A DNA stretch of 64,000 bases, taken from positions 13,634,119 to 13,698,118 of the forward strand of contig NC_049988.1 of assembly GCF_000003815.2 (NCBI RefSeq), in the 5' to 3' direction. Of this stretch, positions 30,001-45,000 are shown in pieces. The stretch comes from Branchiostoma floridae (taxonomy: Eukaryota; Chordata; Leptocardii; Amphioxiformes; Branchiostomatidae). The notes under the pieces were generated by a model, which saw nothing but the letters and a program-made list of their open reading frames with translations, was not told the DNA's origin and did no database searches. How positions within the stretch are numbered: position 1 is the stretch's first letter; every line of letters begins with the position of its first letter. Made by a program: the position numbers and the translations under genes.

Positions 30001-33000
30001 ACATTCAATACTACTCTTTCTTTTTATCAGTGAATGAGCCAACAACAACTGCAGTTGTCACAACAACCTTGGGACCATTTGTCACCACCACCAAGCCAGT
30101 CACACAGACCAGTCAGTTTACCACACAGCCAGAGCAGACCACCACAACCATTGGTGTGGTGCAGACAACAACTAAGCCAGTCACTGCCACCAGCGAGGTT
30201 ACAACCACCAAGCCGGTGACACAGACTGAGTTCACCACACTGAAGCCAACCACAGCAACAGCCACCACCACTGTGCCAGAAAACCCAACCACCACCAAGC
30301 CCATCCAGACAACTGGTGAGACAACCATTGTCACTGGTACGACAACCATTGCTGGTGGCGAGGTTACAACCACCCTGCCCATTGGAGAAGTGACCACTGG
30401 TACAACAACCATTGCAGGTGGCGAGCCTACAACTACCCTGCTCACTGGAGAAGGGACCACTGGTACAACCACCCAGCAGTTTACAACCACCACCAAGCCC
30501 ATCCAGACAACTGGCGAGACTACAACTGCTGCCACTGGTACAACAACCATTGCAGGTCCCACTGGTACAACCACCCTGCCCACTGGAACCGTGACAGCCA
30601 CCCAGCAGACAACTGAGAAGCCAACCACAACCAAGCCTCTCACCACCACTGCTGGAGAAACCACCACCACCATTGCCAGTGCCACCACTACACCAACCAT
30701 CCAAACTGAGATCATCACTCAGCCACCAACCACAGAGCACTCCACTGAGGTGCAGGTCCTGACAACAACCACGGCAGCAACCACCACCACTAGGTAGGCA
30801 TCGATTAACCACATACAAACCAAAACATGTTGCTCCTGTTTGATTAGACTGCCAGTATCTATTCCTTGTATTAGATTTTACATGTAGTTCCATACTGCAT
30901 TTTCTAATGTATCCTCAAAATGTACTACTAATTGCAAAACAAATATCAAAACATCTATTAGATGATCCTTATATCTATTTCATCAACTATCTCTGCTTCA
31001 TCAACTTGTTGGTTTCCATTCTTTAGTGCCAAGCCAACTACAGTGACCACTACGACTAAGCCCTTCAATGCTCCACTGTGTGCTGAGAACTACCCATACT
31101 GGACTCCCTTCATGAACGGTGACAGGCCCAACGAGAACCAGAATGATGGTGACATCGAGCTCATCGACTCTCTGCGTCCTCTGTACACCTTCTGTCCCAC
31201 TGAGATGATTGATGACATCCGTTGCAGGTATGAAATTCAACTCTGATGATATTTCAAAGTAAAGTCAAAGTTTATTGCACAACAATTGTAACAAGACTTA
31301 GTGAAACTATTGTATATTATTGAGACTTCTGGCTGGGTACATTAATCTAGTACAATCTGCACATAGATTTTAAGCTATGCAATATTGATAGAATACACAA
31401 TGAGGTGTTGTATGTCTACTAGACAGCTACATATGTCGATACTTGTTAAAGTCGTTTTTTTGCATTAAAGTATAAACATCTTGACCTGGATATGTAGAAA
31501 TTGTGACCTGACATAATTACATGTACATGAAGCATCTCTCCTACTTGTCTTGCGTCTGGAAGCAGAGGTCTGACACTTGATCATCTGCATTTAATTTAGT
31601 TTAACTCTTTCTTCGTTACATATATGTGTAGGACATGTTATGACTCAACAGCTTCCAACCAGTGCTATTATCAATGTTAACACTGTGTATGTCCATCTTC
31701 TGCTATACAGGGAGGTAGGAACTGGTGCCATGCCCACAGAGAACATGGTCGTGTGCGACTTCAACACCGGTCTGCAGTGCTTCAACGCACTTCAGCCTGA
31801 TGGCTCCTGCCAGGACTACGAAGTCAGCTTCCACTGTGCCTGTGGCCCAGGTCTGTAAAAATGAAAAGCCACACTTGATTTTTCCTATTAAGTGTCCCAT
31901 GGAAAGAACAAACTTTGTTAACTTTAAACCTTATAAGGCCATCACTTGTGTGTTACAGTTATGTTTGCGTTACATTTTTCTCAACCTTGTTTGCTTGATA
32001 CTAATGTCTGTCATAACCTTCTTTTCATTTTTGCTGTTAGTACAATATTGCAAACTGCTGATGACAAATAAAATTCTGTTTGCTTTTTTTCTTAGAAACC
32101 ACCACTGCCTCTCAGACCACCACTACACCTGGCACCACAACTGGTAAGAACTTTGTAGCTGCGTTGAATGGTCACAACAAAGAAGACTAAATTCCTAAGA
32201 TAAAATGATAAAATACAGAATGACAGACCAAGTTGAGATAAGACATGTAGTAAATAAATAAATAAGACACAGTAAGAAGTTGAAGTACATGTACATTATT
32301 ATGATGCTGAGAAATAATGTACAAGGCAATGCAAGGCAATTTTGTGCAACTATCAGTATACAAGGCGATTGTCAAAAGATGTATCTCATTGGCTGCATCG
32401 TCCTTTATCTCCATAGCCACACAGACCACAGAAAAGCCGGTGACAACCACCCTGGCCACTGAGCCACTTGTCACCCAGACTGTTGCCACCACCACTGTGC
32501 CAACAACTACTGGGACAACAACCATCAAGCCTGGCGTGACCAGTATGTGCATTATGCTTTTATTCTGCTCTTCATAAATTAGGAGAACCTTGCAATATAC
32601 TAGTCTAGGAGTGCTTTGCAGAAAGGATGTCATCTTGGCATCTATAATTGCTTAAAAGTTTGCTTTGTTTAACATAGCCATAGGCATTCTTGTAGTTCTA
32701 AGACTTGCATTTACCATATTCAATGACAGTATCTGCCATTACATACTCTGCTTCCATACTGTACTATTAATACACAGCCAGACAACACATGGATAAACAG
32801 CAAACATACATAAGTTACCAACATTGGTTCGTTTTGTGATGAGTAACTAATTCCTTTGAGTCGAGCGTGCCTATTCTGACAATTGTCACTCTTCTCATCC
32901 AATAGCCATCTGTGCAGACTACAACCCATGTGCCTTCACCTGTGGCTCCATCTGTCACTCCATGTACATGATGTACACCGAGTGTTACGGCAAGCCTGAT

Positions 33001-36000
33001 GACTACTGCATCGCTGCCTGCACCGACATCAAGTGCCCACCTGGCACTTTCATGGACAACCAGAACGGCCAGCTGACCTGCAAGCCTGAGGGTGCCTGCC
33101 CATGTATGCTGGAGGATGGCACCATTGTTCCTGTGAGTACTCTAACCTGTGCAGATCACTGCATGTTTGCTTTGTGTCAAATTGTACCAGGCTTACCTGT
33201 CATTTACCACAATTGCTAACTCACACTTTTTGTACAGTGGATCTTAAAGTGCGCATGATGCTAGTGCAAGCAATGGATCCTTTAAGTTTTCTGTGTTATA
33301 AGGCCAAATCAGAGTCTGAACCTTTGAGTAAATTGAAATGTAGATAAACAAAATAAAACCTTTATCATAAGTACTAGGGTACTTAGCAAGCAGTAAATGA
33401 CTTTCGAAAATTAGTCATGCTGCCTGAAAATCAGTGTAATGTATTCAAACATTTTCCAGTGAATATTGATTGACAAAAGTACTGGCTTCTAAGAGACTGA
33501 TCAACTATTGTCTACATGAAGCTCATCTGGCTTCCAATATATCAGTGAATTAAAAAAAAAGCTGTCAAAACCAAGACTTCACTTAACCTCAACACAACGA
33601 TAAGGAACATGTTTCAACTACAACTGAAAGTAAAAATCTGCATTAAATCCTTCTGAATATAAGAAATATTAATTTTTTTTCTCTAACCTCCTCCAGCCTG
33701 GCTCCTCCTGGATGAACGATGATGACAGGTGTACTTGCTTCAACAACGACATCCAGTGCATGAGCCCCACCACCCAGGTCATCACCACGACCAGGTAAGA
33801 CAGGCTGATTCCCAGAGATGGCAATAATCAGCCATTTACATAGTCTTATTTTAGCTTTCTCTTCCTTAAATGGATATCAGTTGTGTTCTTCTGGCTGTAT
33901 CCCTCTAGCCTTTTCCAACTCAGTAAGACTTTGATAACCATTTATTTCCATTTATTTCAATTTACCGCTTTAAGAATTTAATGATTATGATGTTGATCTT
34001 AGATACCGAAGGACTACCAAGGTGTTGAACTGTAATCAAACTACTATACATGTGTACATTGTGCAAACTAATTCGTCATCATACCTTCTGGTATTAAAAC
34101 TACTATTCAAACACAGGCCAGTGACCGGCACTGCCACCCAGACCACCACCACCGCTACCCTGGCCACCACCACCAGCACCAGGCCAACCGGCGTGTGCGT
34201 TGATGGCTGGACTCCATACATGGATGTGGACTCCCCAGACACTGGCCGTGATGGCGACTTCGAGACCCTGGACTCCCTGAGGGATCAGTTCTACTTCTGT
34301 GACACCCAAATGATCACTGGTGAGAGAGAAATCGTTTATTATTCTACCATGTAATTTGTTGTCAACATTCCTATAGTGCATAGTCCATCAATAAAGCAAC
34401 CCGGCCTCTTTGCCAAGAAATTTAAATTTCATATCTTGGCTATTTTTGCACACCTGACATTCATGAGGCTGGAAATTCGAAAGGGTTGCAGTCCTTATGA
34501 CCACTGTAACCCACTGTTCATTGTACTAGGAGGTAGTGGTAGGTAACATCTGCTGTCTCTGTCACAAGTAGTCGAACGAGTAGCTCTTTTGTGAGCTGAA
34601 CTGGTCCGAGATAACTTATAGTATTCTTTCACCTTCAACATTTCTCCAAACTTCTGGATGAAACCTGTTTTGGAATTGCAACAAGTAAATTTCAAATCTT
34701 TTCCCTCCCTCAGACATCCTGTGCCGTGTGGTTGGCACCGACTCCACCTACTCCTTCCAGACTGGCGAGAACGTCATCTGTGACGAGTTCACCGGACTGA
34801 AGTGCTTCAACCAGATGCAGCAAGATGGCCGCTGTGAGGACTACGAAGTCTCTGTGCACTGCCAGTGCAACCCCATTGGTGAGCTTAGATTCTTTTTTGC
34901 TCTTTATATTTGTAGATGCGATGCTAGAATATGTAAGAATGTTTCTTTTCCTGTTCTGTCCTGTTTCATTTATGAACGGCAAATGTGTCAGTGAAGAAAC
35001 ATGTTATACTCACATTTGTCCTTTATCAAAACTACAGAGACAACAACTGCTGGAACAACAACAACTGTTGGTACAACAACCATTGCTGGTGTTGAGTCTA
35101 CAACCACCCTCCCCATTGGAGAGGTCACCACCACTTCAGCTAAGCCAACCACGGCAACAGCTACTGCCACTGTCCCAGCCAACCCGACCACCACCAAGCC
35201 CATCACCACGACTGCTGGAGAAACCACCACCCTGCAGACTCAGACCCAGACTATTGGCACCCTGCCAACCCTGCCTACTGCGACCACCACTCTGCCAGGT
35301 GTCACCACCACAGCTACCATCACTGATACTGGTGCCACCCAGACTGTGTCCATCGGAACAACTGGCAAGCCAACCACAACTCTCTCCACCACCAAGCCCA
35401 CAAGCACCCAGGTGTTCACTGATACCACCACCAGGCCTGTGACCACCACAGCCTCTCAACTGGACCAGTGCAACATGTGGACTCACTGGACCAGCTTCGA
35501 CACTCCCAACGATGATGGCTCTGACATCGAGCCCATTGACCAGATTCTGGCTCAGTACAGCTTCTGCGAGAAGGTCAGCTCTAGTCCTTTTAATCTTTGG
35601 TAACAGCTTTTTGATACCAACTAAGAGATGAGCATTTTGTTCCTGATTTTAAGAAAGCTCTTTAACCTTATCTAACGTTTTCTGCCTTTTCCACAACAGG
35701 ACATGCTGCAGCTGATCCAGTGCCGTATCGTCGGCACCGACATCATGGCTCAGACATCTGGAGAGAACCTGGAATGCTCCACCGATGTTGGTCTGCAGTG
35801 TCTGTACCAGAACAATGCACCAATCCCATGCAGCGACTTTGAAGTCCGTGTCCTCTGTGTGTGCGGTACGTTTCATGCTATTTTTTTCCCCTCAGTCATT
35901 TCCTGCCTTTCTTGATTAATAGGGACCAAGAAGATAAGTCATTCTGAAATCTTTATGACTTAAGTTTTAGTATAACTGTCAAAGGTATATGATTGAATGA

Positions 36001-39000
36001 ACCTGCAGTTATGCTGCCTTCTGCACAATCAGCTAATAAGGATTTTTTTCTTTCTTTGCAGAAGAGACAACAACTGCATCTCAGACCACCAAGCCAACAA
36101 CCCTGGCCACAGTGACACAGACCCAGCCTGAGACCACCACCCAGATTGGCACCACCAAGCCGACTCCCACACAGACCATCGCCACCGTGCCAACTGGTGA
36201 GACGACCACCCAGGCTCTCACTGGCACACCTGGCACCACCACCACTGGTACCTTCACTGTGCCCACAGTGACCCAAACTCAGGTTGTCACAACAACAAAG
36301 CCTGTGACTGCCACTGGTGTTGTTGTCACAGAGACAACCAAGCCTGAGGTCACCACCACTCTGGCCACCACCAAGCCAACTCAGACCCAGACCATTCTTG
36401 TCACTGAGACCGTTCCAACTGGTCAGACCACCACTGGTGCTGTCACCCAGACCCAGGTGGTCACTGTCACCTCTTCCCAGCCTGTGACATACACCGATGT
36501 TGTCACACAGACGACCAAGCCTGAGGTCACCACCACTGGTATTGTCACCAGCACTGGTATTGTCACCAAGCCCACAACTCCTGTGCTGACCACAACTGCA
36601 GCACATAATGAGGTTTGCACAGAGCCTATGGGAATGGAGAATGGTCTGATCAAGCCAGACCAGATCACCGCCTCCTCTCAGCAGGATGACCAGCACAAGC
36701 CTGAGGATGGTGTCCTGAACAACCCAAGTGCCTGGAAGCCTGATGACACTGATGTCAACCCGTATATCCAGGTATGCCTAATGTCAATTGCTTTTCCACA
36801 GAATAATGTTGGTCTATGAATTGTCAAACATTCTCAAAGTTGATGAGAAGTCTGTGATAGAAAACGTAGTTACTTTAACCTGCAAATTTCTTTCATCCAG
36901 ATTGACCTGCAAGAGCCGACCCACGTGACCGGCTTCATCACCCAGGGCAAGCCTGAGACCAATGAGTTTGTCACCACCTACACTGTCTACTACAGCAACG
37001 ATGGTGTCAACTTCCTGCCATACACTGATGAGTTCAACAGGCCTGTGGTAAGTTGGTTGATATTATTCAATTGTGAAGCAGTCATATTTTCAGTCATACA
37101 TCATTGTACATTTTTATGTTTAAGGTGGATAGAAAATAAAATAATTCTATTCTAACTCTAAATCTCCTTTTCTGTACCAGACCTTCACTGCCAACAGTGA
37201 CAGCACCACCCCAGTCACCAACCTGCTGGATGTGAACCGACCAATCACAGCTCAGTACTTCCAGATCCACCCAACAACCTTCAATGAGGACATCGCCATG
37301 CAGGTTGAGATTCTTGGCTGCAAGGGTGAGTTACAGTCATGTCTAGTTGAAAAAGTGCTTATTTTGAATATATTCTCTCTTTGTGTATTTGTATTCTAAT
37401 AGAAGATTAATTCAAATGTTACCTTGTAAATGCTTAACTTTGAAAGTTTTGACCAAAATATTGTTTTGTTGTTAACTTTACAGAGACCACAACTACCATT
37501 GCAACCACGACTCTTGGTACCACAACTACCAAGCCAGCTCAGACTGAGACCACCGTTGTCACCGGTACAACCGCTACAACCACCATTGCCACTGTGCCAA
37601 CTGGTCAGACAACCACCACTGGTGCTTTCACACAGACCCAGCCTATCACCACCACCCAGGCTGTGGTCACTGAGACCGAGCCTGTTGTGTGCAATGACTG
37701 GACTCCGTGGGTGAACATGGATACCCCTGCTGATGGTGGAGACTATGAGACAGTTGCTCAGCTTGTCCAGCTCTTCCCATTCTGTCAGGTATGAATATCT
37801 GAGTTTGTGTCATCCAATACTTTAAAGCATTTGTGGGTCAATAATGCAGAGTTGTCAACTTCATTAGCATTGGTGTGATGAGACAGAGAATGTACAAAAA
37901 TGTATATTGGCTCTTCTCTTGATTATTGCTAGACTTGACCGTTGAATTTCACATTCCATATAGAGTTTGTGTCATATAGAATCAAAATGTTATTTTGTAA
38001 AATCAAGAATATCAACTACATCATATTAATTGAACAGTGGTGTGATACCTAGATTATATAGAGATGTACATTGTTCTTTTGACATAATCATTTCCAGAGC
38101 TAATCATTGAATCACATATTCCACCCCACAGGGCATGCTCAGGGACGTGGAGTGCCGCCTTGTCGGCACCCAGACACCGTGGTTCTCCTCTGGAGACATG
38201 GGCGTGCGTTGCGAGGCAGCGTCCGGCTTGATCTGCGACGACTCCAACAACTTCCCTGTCAGCTGCCAGGACTACGAGATCAGGGCTTTCTGCGTCTGTG
38301 GTACGTTGATGAGCTCAGTACATCTAACTGAAAAATAGATGCATCATTCGTAGCTTTGGGATAATAACAGATTAGAGACGGAAACTGAACATGGCAGCTC
38401 AGTACATCAAGTAATTTCAGAAGTATACTGATCTCAACTGAAAAATAGATGCATGTAGCATTAGGACAACAAGAGAAGTATGCACTTCAATACTCAACTC
38501 CATCTTAATTTTGAATGCCATAAATTCCTTTATCGATTGCTTTTATATGTGTTTTTAACCAATTTTTAATGTGATGCATTGTTTGGAAGTTTTAGTAATC
38601 ATTCTTCTTCTCACAGCTACTACAGCTGTGCCCACAGTGACAATCTCCCTGTCCACCACACCGACAACCAAGCCAACCACAACACAGGGTAATGTTGATG
38701 GTGAAACACCAACAACAAGTAAGCCTTTGAAAACTATACCCAGTAATATGATATATGCCAACCAAGAAAACTTTTAATACAGACTTACATAGAATCTTGG
38801 AAAATAAAAAGAAGCCAGTTTTAAATTGATAGGATTCTGGAATTTCATCAGCATTCTTAATCAGTCACAATCTGGATCAGCCATCGTAAGGCATACATTG
38901 TTTATCAAAAGTAATTTAAGCACTTAGATCTAAAAAACTAAGTTGATAAAGTACCCTCTCTATACTACATGTATTATGGCAAAGACCTCATGTAACTGTG

Positions 39001-42000
39001 TTTCTTTGTTTGATCCATTACAGCCCTGAAGCCAGAGCCAGTGTGCACTCCCGACATGCATGGCTGGACTGACTGGATGAACGTGCACTACCCGACCCCT
39101 CTCACTGGTGGAGATTTCGAAACTTATGACAACCTCAGGGACAAGTACGTACTCAGCTTTGCATTACAGAGATTCAGTTACTAGTTAGTTAGTTAGATTG
39201 ACTATTGTTCAGTAAACCTATTGATGGATTCACAATACAAAAGCGTCTCAAGCAGCAGTTACTGTTTAAATCTTGTAAAGGGTCAGACATTTCAGATAGC
39301 ATCCACTATCTTTTGTCAGCCACTTTTCTTTTTGTTATGGACAAGAACAAGAAGCCTTAATTGATGATGTTGAGTCCTTAGTCTTACTATCACCTTTAAA
39401 ACATCTGAAGAAAAAAGCATTTACAGTACTAGTGTGGGATTCTTACTTTTGTTCACTTGCATTGTACAGGTTTGACTTCTGTCCAGAGGATACCATCACA
39501 GACATCGAGTGCCGCGTGACTGGTGCCAACTTGGACTACACCATGGCTGGACAGACAGTTACCTGTGACGCCGCTGTTGGTCTCATCTGCAACGACAATG
39601 ACCAGATGGGTCCAATGCCTAACTGCTTCGATTACGAGATCAGGGTCTTCTGTAACTGTGCAGGTAGGTGATATATAACCCTTTACCTTTATTCTTTATT
39701 CTAGATCCTTAGAATAATAATTAAGACTTATGACAGAAAAGGGTTTCAGAACTTTGGCTGTAAGCTGCTAGTAATAACTGAAATTACCTACAATGTAGTA
39801 ATATATTCCTTATTTCTATGTGTTTCGTGTTTTTCCTGGTCTTGTCTATACTCATGTTGTTGTGCCATTTTTACACTACAGAAACCACCACAGCTCAGGT
39901 TACGACAACCGCACAGATGACCACAGGCACACTTGGTACGCTGACACCTCCAACTCAGAGCACCACCATGAAGCCTGTCACTACCACCATCGGCGGAGTC
40001 AGCCCGGGCACAGACATCGTCACGTTCACTGCCTCCACCACGCAGCAGGCTACCACCACCCAGAGCACTGCCGGTACCACCACCAAGCCACTCACCACCA
40101 CCAAGCCGATTGGTACACTGACACCTACCATGGCTACCAGCACTCTGAAGCCCGTCACCACTACCATTGGCTCTGGTACTCCAGGTACTGATGTTGTCAC
40201 TGTCACTGAGGGTACTACTGCCACCCAGCAGTTCACCACCACCCAGAGTACCACAGGTACCACAACCAAGCCAACAACAGAGAGCACTACTACCAAGCGT
40301 AAGTGCATCAATTATCAAGCAACATGAGTTTGAACAGCTTTTTTAGATAGCAACATGTACTCTACTAGTACTGCTCTACTTGATAAGTTACTAGGTTGAA
40401 AATGATAGCATTTCATTTGTGGAATGGTAATTGATTGCATTTCTTGAAATCATCAGTCATGATGAAATGGAACAGTTTCCATTGACATACACTTTCTAAA
40501 TGATCACGAATATCTTTCCTCTACAGCTCAATTCACATACGAGTTCTGTGTTGATGGATGGACACCATTCTACAACACCCACGAGCCAAACCCACTCAAC
40601 CCTCTGGATGGTGACTTTGAGCCTTTGGACCAGATTGTGACCACCTACAACCTCTGTGGTGGCAACCCTGACATGGTCGAGGCCATCAACTGCCGCGAGG
40701 TACAGAGATCATTCCTAGCTTCCTCAGCTAAAATTCTATGTAGAACTCATGTACATCATTTTTGTGTACAGTATAAGGAAACTACCCATGACATAAAGTA
40801 CAATGTATGTTACATGTACAATGTATGTCCAAACAGTTTTTGTGAATCTTGCAAAACTGCACTTGTCTCTGCACCAACTGTCATTGTATAGGTTGAAGTA
40901 TTTTGGACTCCACAGTTCCAGTCCAATCCAGATTGGTTAGATTTTAAGCATTGATTTTTATTTGTCCAGGTTGGCTCCATGGCTCCATGGGACAGCACTG
41001 GTGCAGCAGGCCTTGTGTGTGACACCACCAATGGCTTCTACTGTGCCAACAACCAAAACTACCCAGTTGGCTGTGATGACTACGAGATCAGCGTTCTGTG
41101 TAACTGTGGCGAGACCACCACTGAGGTAAGTTATACAATTACTATCGTTGAATATCCTTGCTCATTCAAAAAAAATTTAACTTTGGTAGTCTAAGATTTG
41201 TTTTGCAAAGCCAACTATACATTGTTTGTCACTTTACAATTCAGGCTCCTTTTTGCTTGTACATGTTTGCCCTTTATTTTCTCTGAAGGAGCCATATCAA
41301 ATCAACCATTTCTTCCAAGTACAGAAAACATTTTTGTTAAGTTTCTAACATCTTCCCACAGGTGTTCACCACCAAGCCAACACAGACCCAGACCTCCATT
41401 GGCACTCTGCCTACTGGTACCACCACCACACTGGCCACTGCCTCCACCACCAAGCCAATCATTGTGACTGAGACTGTTGCCCAGACAACAACCATCGGCC
41501 AGACCACCACCAAGCCGACACAGACCCAGACTCAGACCATTGGCACCCAGCCTACTGGTACCACCACCCTCGGCACTGTGACCTTCCCAACCGACACCAC
41601 CACACTGGCCACTGGTACTACCACCAAGCCAGTAATGGTGACCGAGACTGTTGCACAGACAACAACCACTGGTCAGACTCCAGGTACAACACAGCAGAGC
41701 ACCACTGCCACCATCGGTACACTGACACCTACCATGGCTACCACCACCATGAAGCCTGTCACCACTACCATTGGCTCTGGTACTCCTGGTACTGATGTTG
41801 TCACCGTCACCGAGGGTACTACTGCTACCCAGCAGTTCACCACCACCCAGAGTACCACAGCTACCACAACCACCAAGCCTGTGACTACCACCAAGCGTAA
41901 GTTTCTCTTCTAATGTCTAGAACAACTGCTAAACAATCATTACACTTCCTTGCAGGTATGCCTTACAGCCTTAGCTGTGCATCCTGAACAGCCAAATCAA

Positions 42001-45000
42001 AATAGACAAAAAGATTTTCTAATAGTTATTATCAATCTGACCAAACTTTAGTCAGTACCTTGAAAATATGAAATTGACAGCATTTTGCAATATGGATTAT
42101 AATTGCCAGTTTTCATGACTTTTTAAGTCGACATTATTGTAGTTTTGTCTGCCTTACCTTTTCAAAAATCATTGTCTTCACTCTACAGCTCAATTCACAT
42201 ACGAGTTCTGTGTTGACGGATGGACGCCATTCTACAACATCCATGAGCCAAACCCACAGGACTTCCAGGATGGTGACTTTGAGCCACTGGACCAGATTGT
42301 GACCACCTACAACCTCTGTGGTGGCAACCCTGACATGGTCGAGGCCATCAACTGCCGCGAGGTACCAAGATCAAGTCTTCTTTTATTAAAGTTTTTAAAC
42401 CCACAAGAATTCTCAAGCTTGCTCGTCATATTTTCATATAAGAAAAATGACAACATAAGAAATTATGTCCATGGATACATTCTAACAAAACCATTTCTCT
42501 CCATGTAGGTTGCCAGTCTTGCTCCATGGGACAGCACTGGTGCAGCAGGCCTTGTGTGTGACACCACCACCGGCTTCTACTGCTCCAACTCTCTCAACTA
42601 CCCTGTCATGTGTGACGACTACGAGATCAGCGTTCTCTGTAACTGTGGCGAGACCACCACTGAGGTAAGTAGTGCTGTTACTATTGTTAAAGATCCTGCA
42701 TGAAAAAAGTAATGTTAAAAATGTGGTTTCAGATACTTTGTCATGAGATTTATCAACTTGCCACCAACGAATTTGGGATTTTTCAATTATTTTTTTCCCT
42801 GTGAAAACTCAGCCATATATTCCAGCAGACTTGAATTATACTTATTTCTATACATCTGCCAACACAGTTCCAGACCACTACCACCCAGGCCACCACCACC
42901 ACCAAGCCACTGGTCACCGGTATCTTTGAGACCACTGGAACCACCACGAAGCCCATGGTTACCGGCACCATTGCCACCGTGACCACCCCTGGCCAGACCA
43001 CAACTAGTCAGTTCACCACCATCCCGACACTCCCAGTGACTGGTCAGTTACCTATTAGTGACACCTACTACAATATACCTGTTGATGAAAATAGAATCTT
43101 CTTTTGCTTCATCATGTTGTGCTGCTAAGGACATTGTACCTGTTGGAGATACCTGTTCTGATATAGTTGCTTCATTGTTTGGTCTGCTGATGACCAGAAT
43201 CTGCTTTAAATTTTCATCATCATGTTGAACTTCTTGCCAGGCCTAAGTCCACTCTGCTTCTGCATTTACAAGGAATGCTAAAAACAGTACAAGTTTCCTC
43301 TTCTGTGTCACTCACCTCCTCTGTTTCCTCTGCATCAGCTTGCCCTGATGGTGCAGAGTACTGGACTCCATTCCTGAGCATCGACAAGCCTGATGCTGGT
43401 AGCGACAACGGAGACCACGAGCCCATGGACCAACTGCAGGCACTCTTCCACTTCTGTGACAAGGAGATGATCAACGACATCGTCTGCAAGGAGACTGTTA
43501 CAGGTCAGTCATTCCACTGAAATCAAATGCTTTTCAGACATTTTTTATCGTAGATCTGCAGTAGTAGCATTTACTGGGATTTCTTTCCTTGGATTTTTCA
43601 TTAGCCTTTTGCCTAAAATTTTACATAATACTTGCATTTGCATCTTGCACAGGTCTGCTGCACACTGATACCAACCAGGTGGTCACCTGCGACATTGTCA
43701 ACGGCTTCCACTGTGACAATGCCATGCAGAAGCCTGGCGAGATCTGCCACGACTATTCCGTCTCTGTCCACTGTGACTGCCGCGAGCCCACAACCACACA
43801 GCAGGTCACCACCACCACACAGAAGCCTACCACAGCAACAGCTACTGCCACTGTGCCAGGTAACCCAACCACCACCAAGCCCATCCAGACAACTGGTGAG
43901 ACAACCATTGTCACTGGTACAACAACCATCGCAGGTACCACTGGTACAACCACCCTGCCCATTGGAGAAGTGACCACCCCTGTCACTGGTACAACAACCA
44001 TCGCAGGTACCACTGGTACAACTACCCTGCCCATTGGAGAAGTGACCACTGGCAAGCCAACAACCACCCAGCAGCAGTCCACCACCCAGACCCAGCTCTT
44101 CACTGATACCACTGTGCAAACTGGACCAACCACCACAGGCCAGGGCGAGACAACATCTGCCCAGTTCACTGTCACACAGACAACATCAGAGTCCACTACC
44201 CCCATCACAGTGGAAGGTTAGAGAGTCAGGCTATCATTGTTATCTAATAAATATGTCTTGTAACAGGAGATTGAGAGTTCAACCTCCTCTTGGCCAGGCC
44301 CTGTAGATTTGAAATGAATGCCAGTTTTGCAACGTTATTTGAATGGTAGCTGGTTTGTATTGTAAATGACTTTACGGTGAATTTTATATCATCAGCCCCT
44401 ACAACTATGTTGATTTCTATAATATGTATATCCAATGGCATTTGAGGAGAAACTAGTCACTGTAAATGTCTTTTTATCCCCTCTCAAAGGCGTCATGTCA
44501 TGACACCAAGCACTGCTTGGCTGCCACTCTCAAAGATTTGTCATGAGATAAGCTAATTTTTTTGTTCTATTGATGACAGGATGCAAGCCTGGCCAGCAGT
44601 TCTACTGGACACCGTTCCTGAACGTGGACCGTCCCGACACTGGCGCAGACAACGGTGACCACGAGCCCATCGACCTGCTCCACACTCAGTACCAGTTCTG
44701 TCGCAACGACATGATCACTGACATCATCTGCAGGGAGGCCGACACTGGTCTGTTGTGTTCACATATGGATTTAACGTACATTTAATGCAAATAAATAAGA
44801 ATGTGAAAATGCATTTGTTCATGTAATACACTGTAGTAAAATGCCAAGATCTATCATATACATGTACATTTTAGTATTAGAACCGTGTTTCTGTTGAAAG
44901 AAAGGAAATGCAATTCCCCAGTTGTCAGACCTGTAACAGCTTTGTTGCATTCTTTGATGTTTTTTCCATTATACAGTAACATTTTACCATCTAAAAAAAG

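Larger units (their letters stand above)
14861..30030 (+). repeat. Three tandem copies of a three-discoidin cassette
   Basis: Copy 1 14861-20133, copy 2 20134-25314, copy 3 25315-30030 (5,273, 5,181 and 4,716 bp). Each has class a, class b and class c F5/8C domains in the same order, with the same exon sizes. Copies 1 and 2 also match in introns; copy 3 differs in intron length and has a PTS exon 288 nt shorter. Confidence 0.9.

Noticed and set aside
43275-43338. Ser/Val-rich in-frame extension upstream of W16
   Set aside because: The TGCATCAG acceptor at 43338 gives correct phase with 42868-43042, while the upstream sequence lacks a better acceptor.
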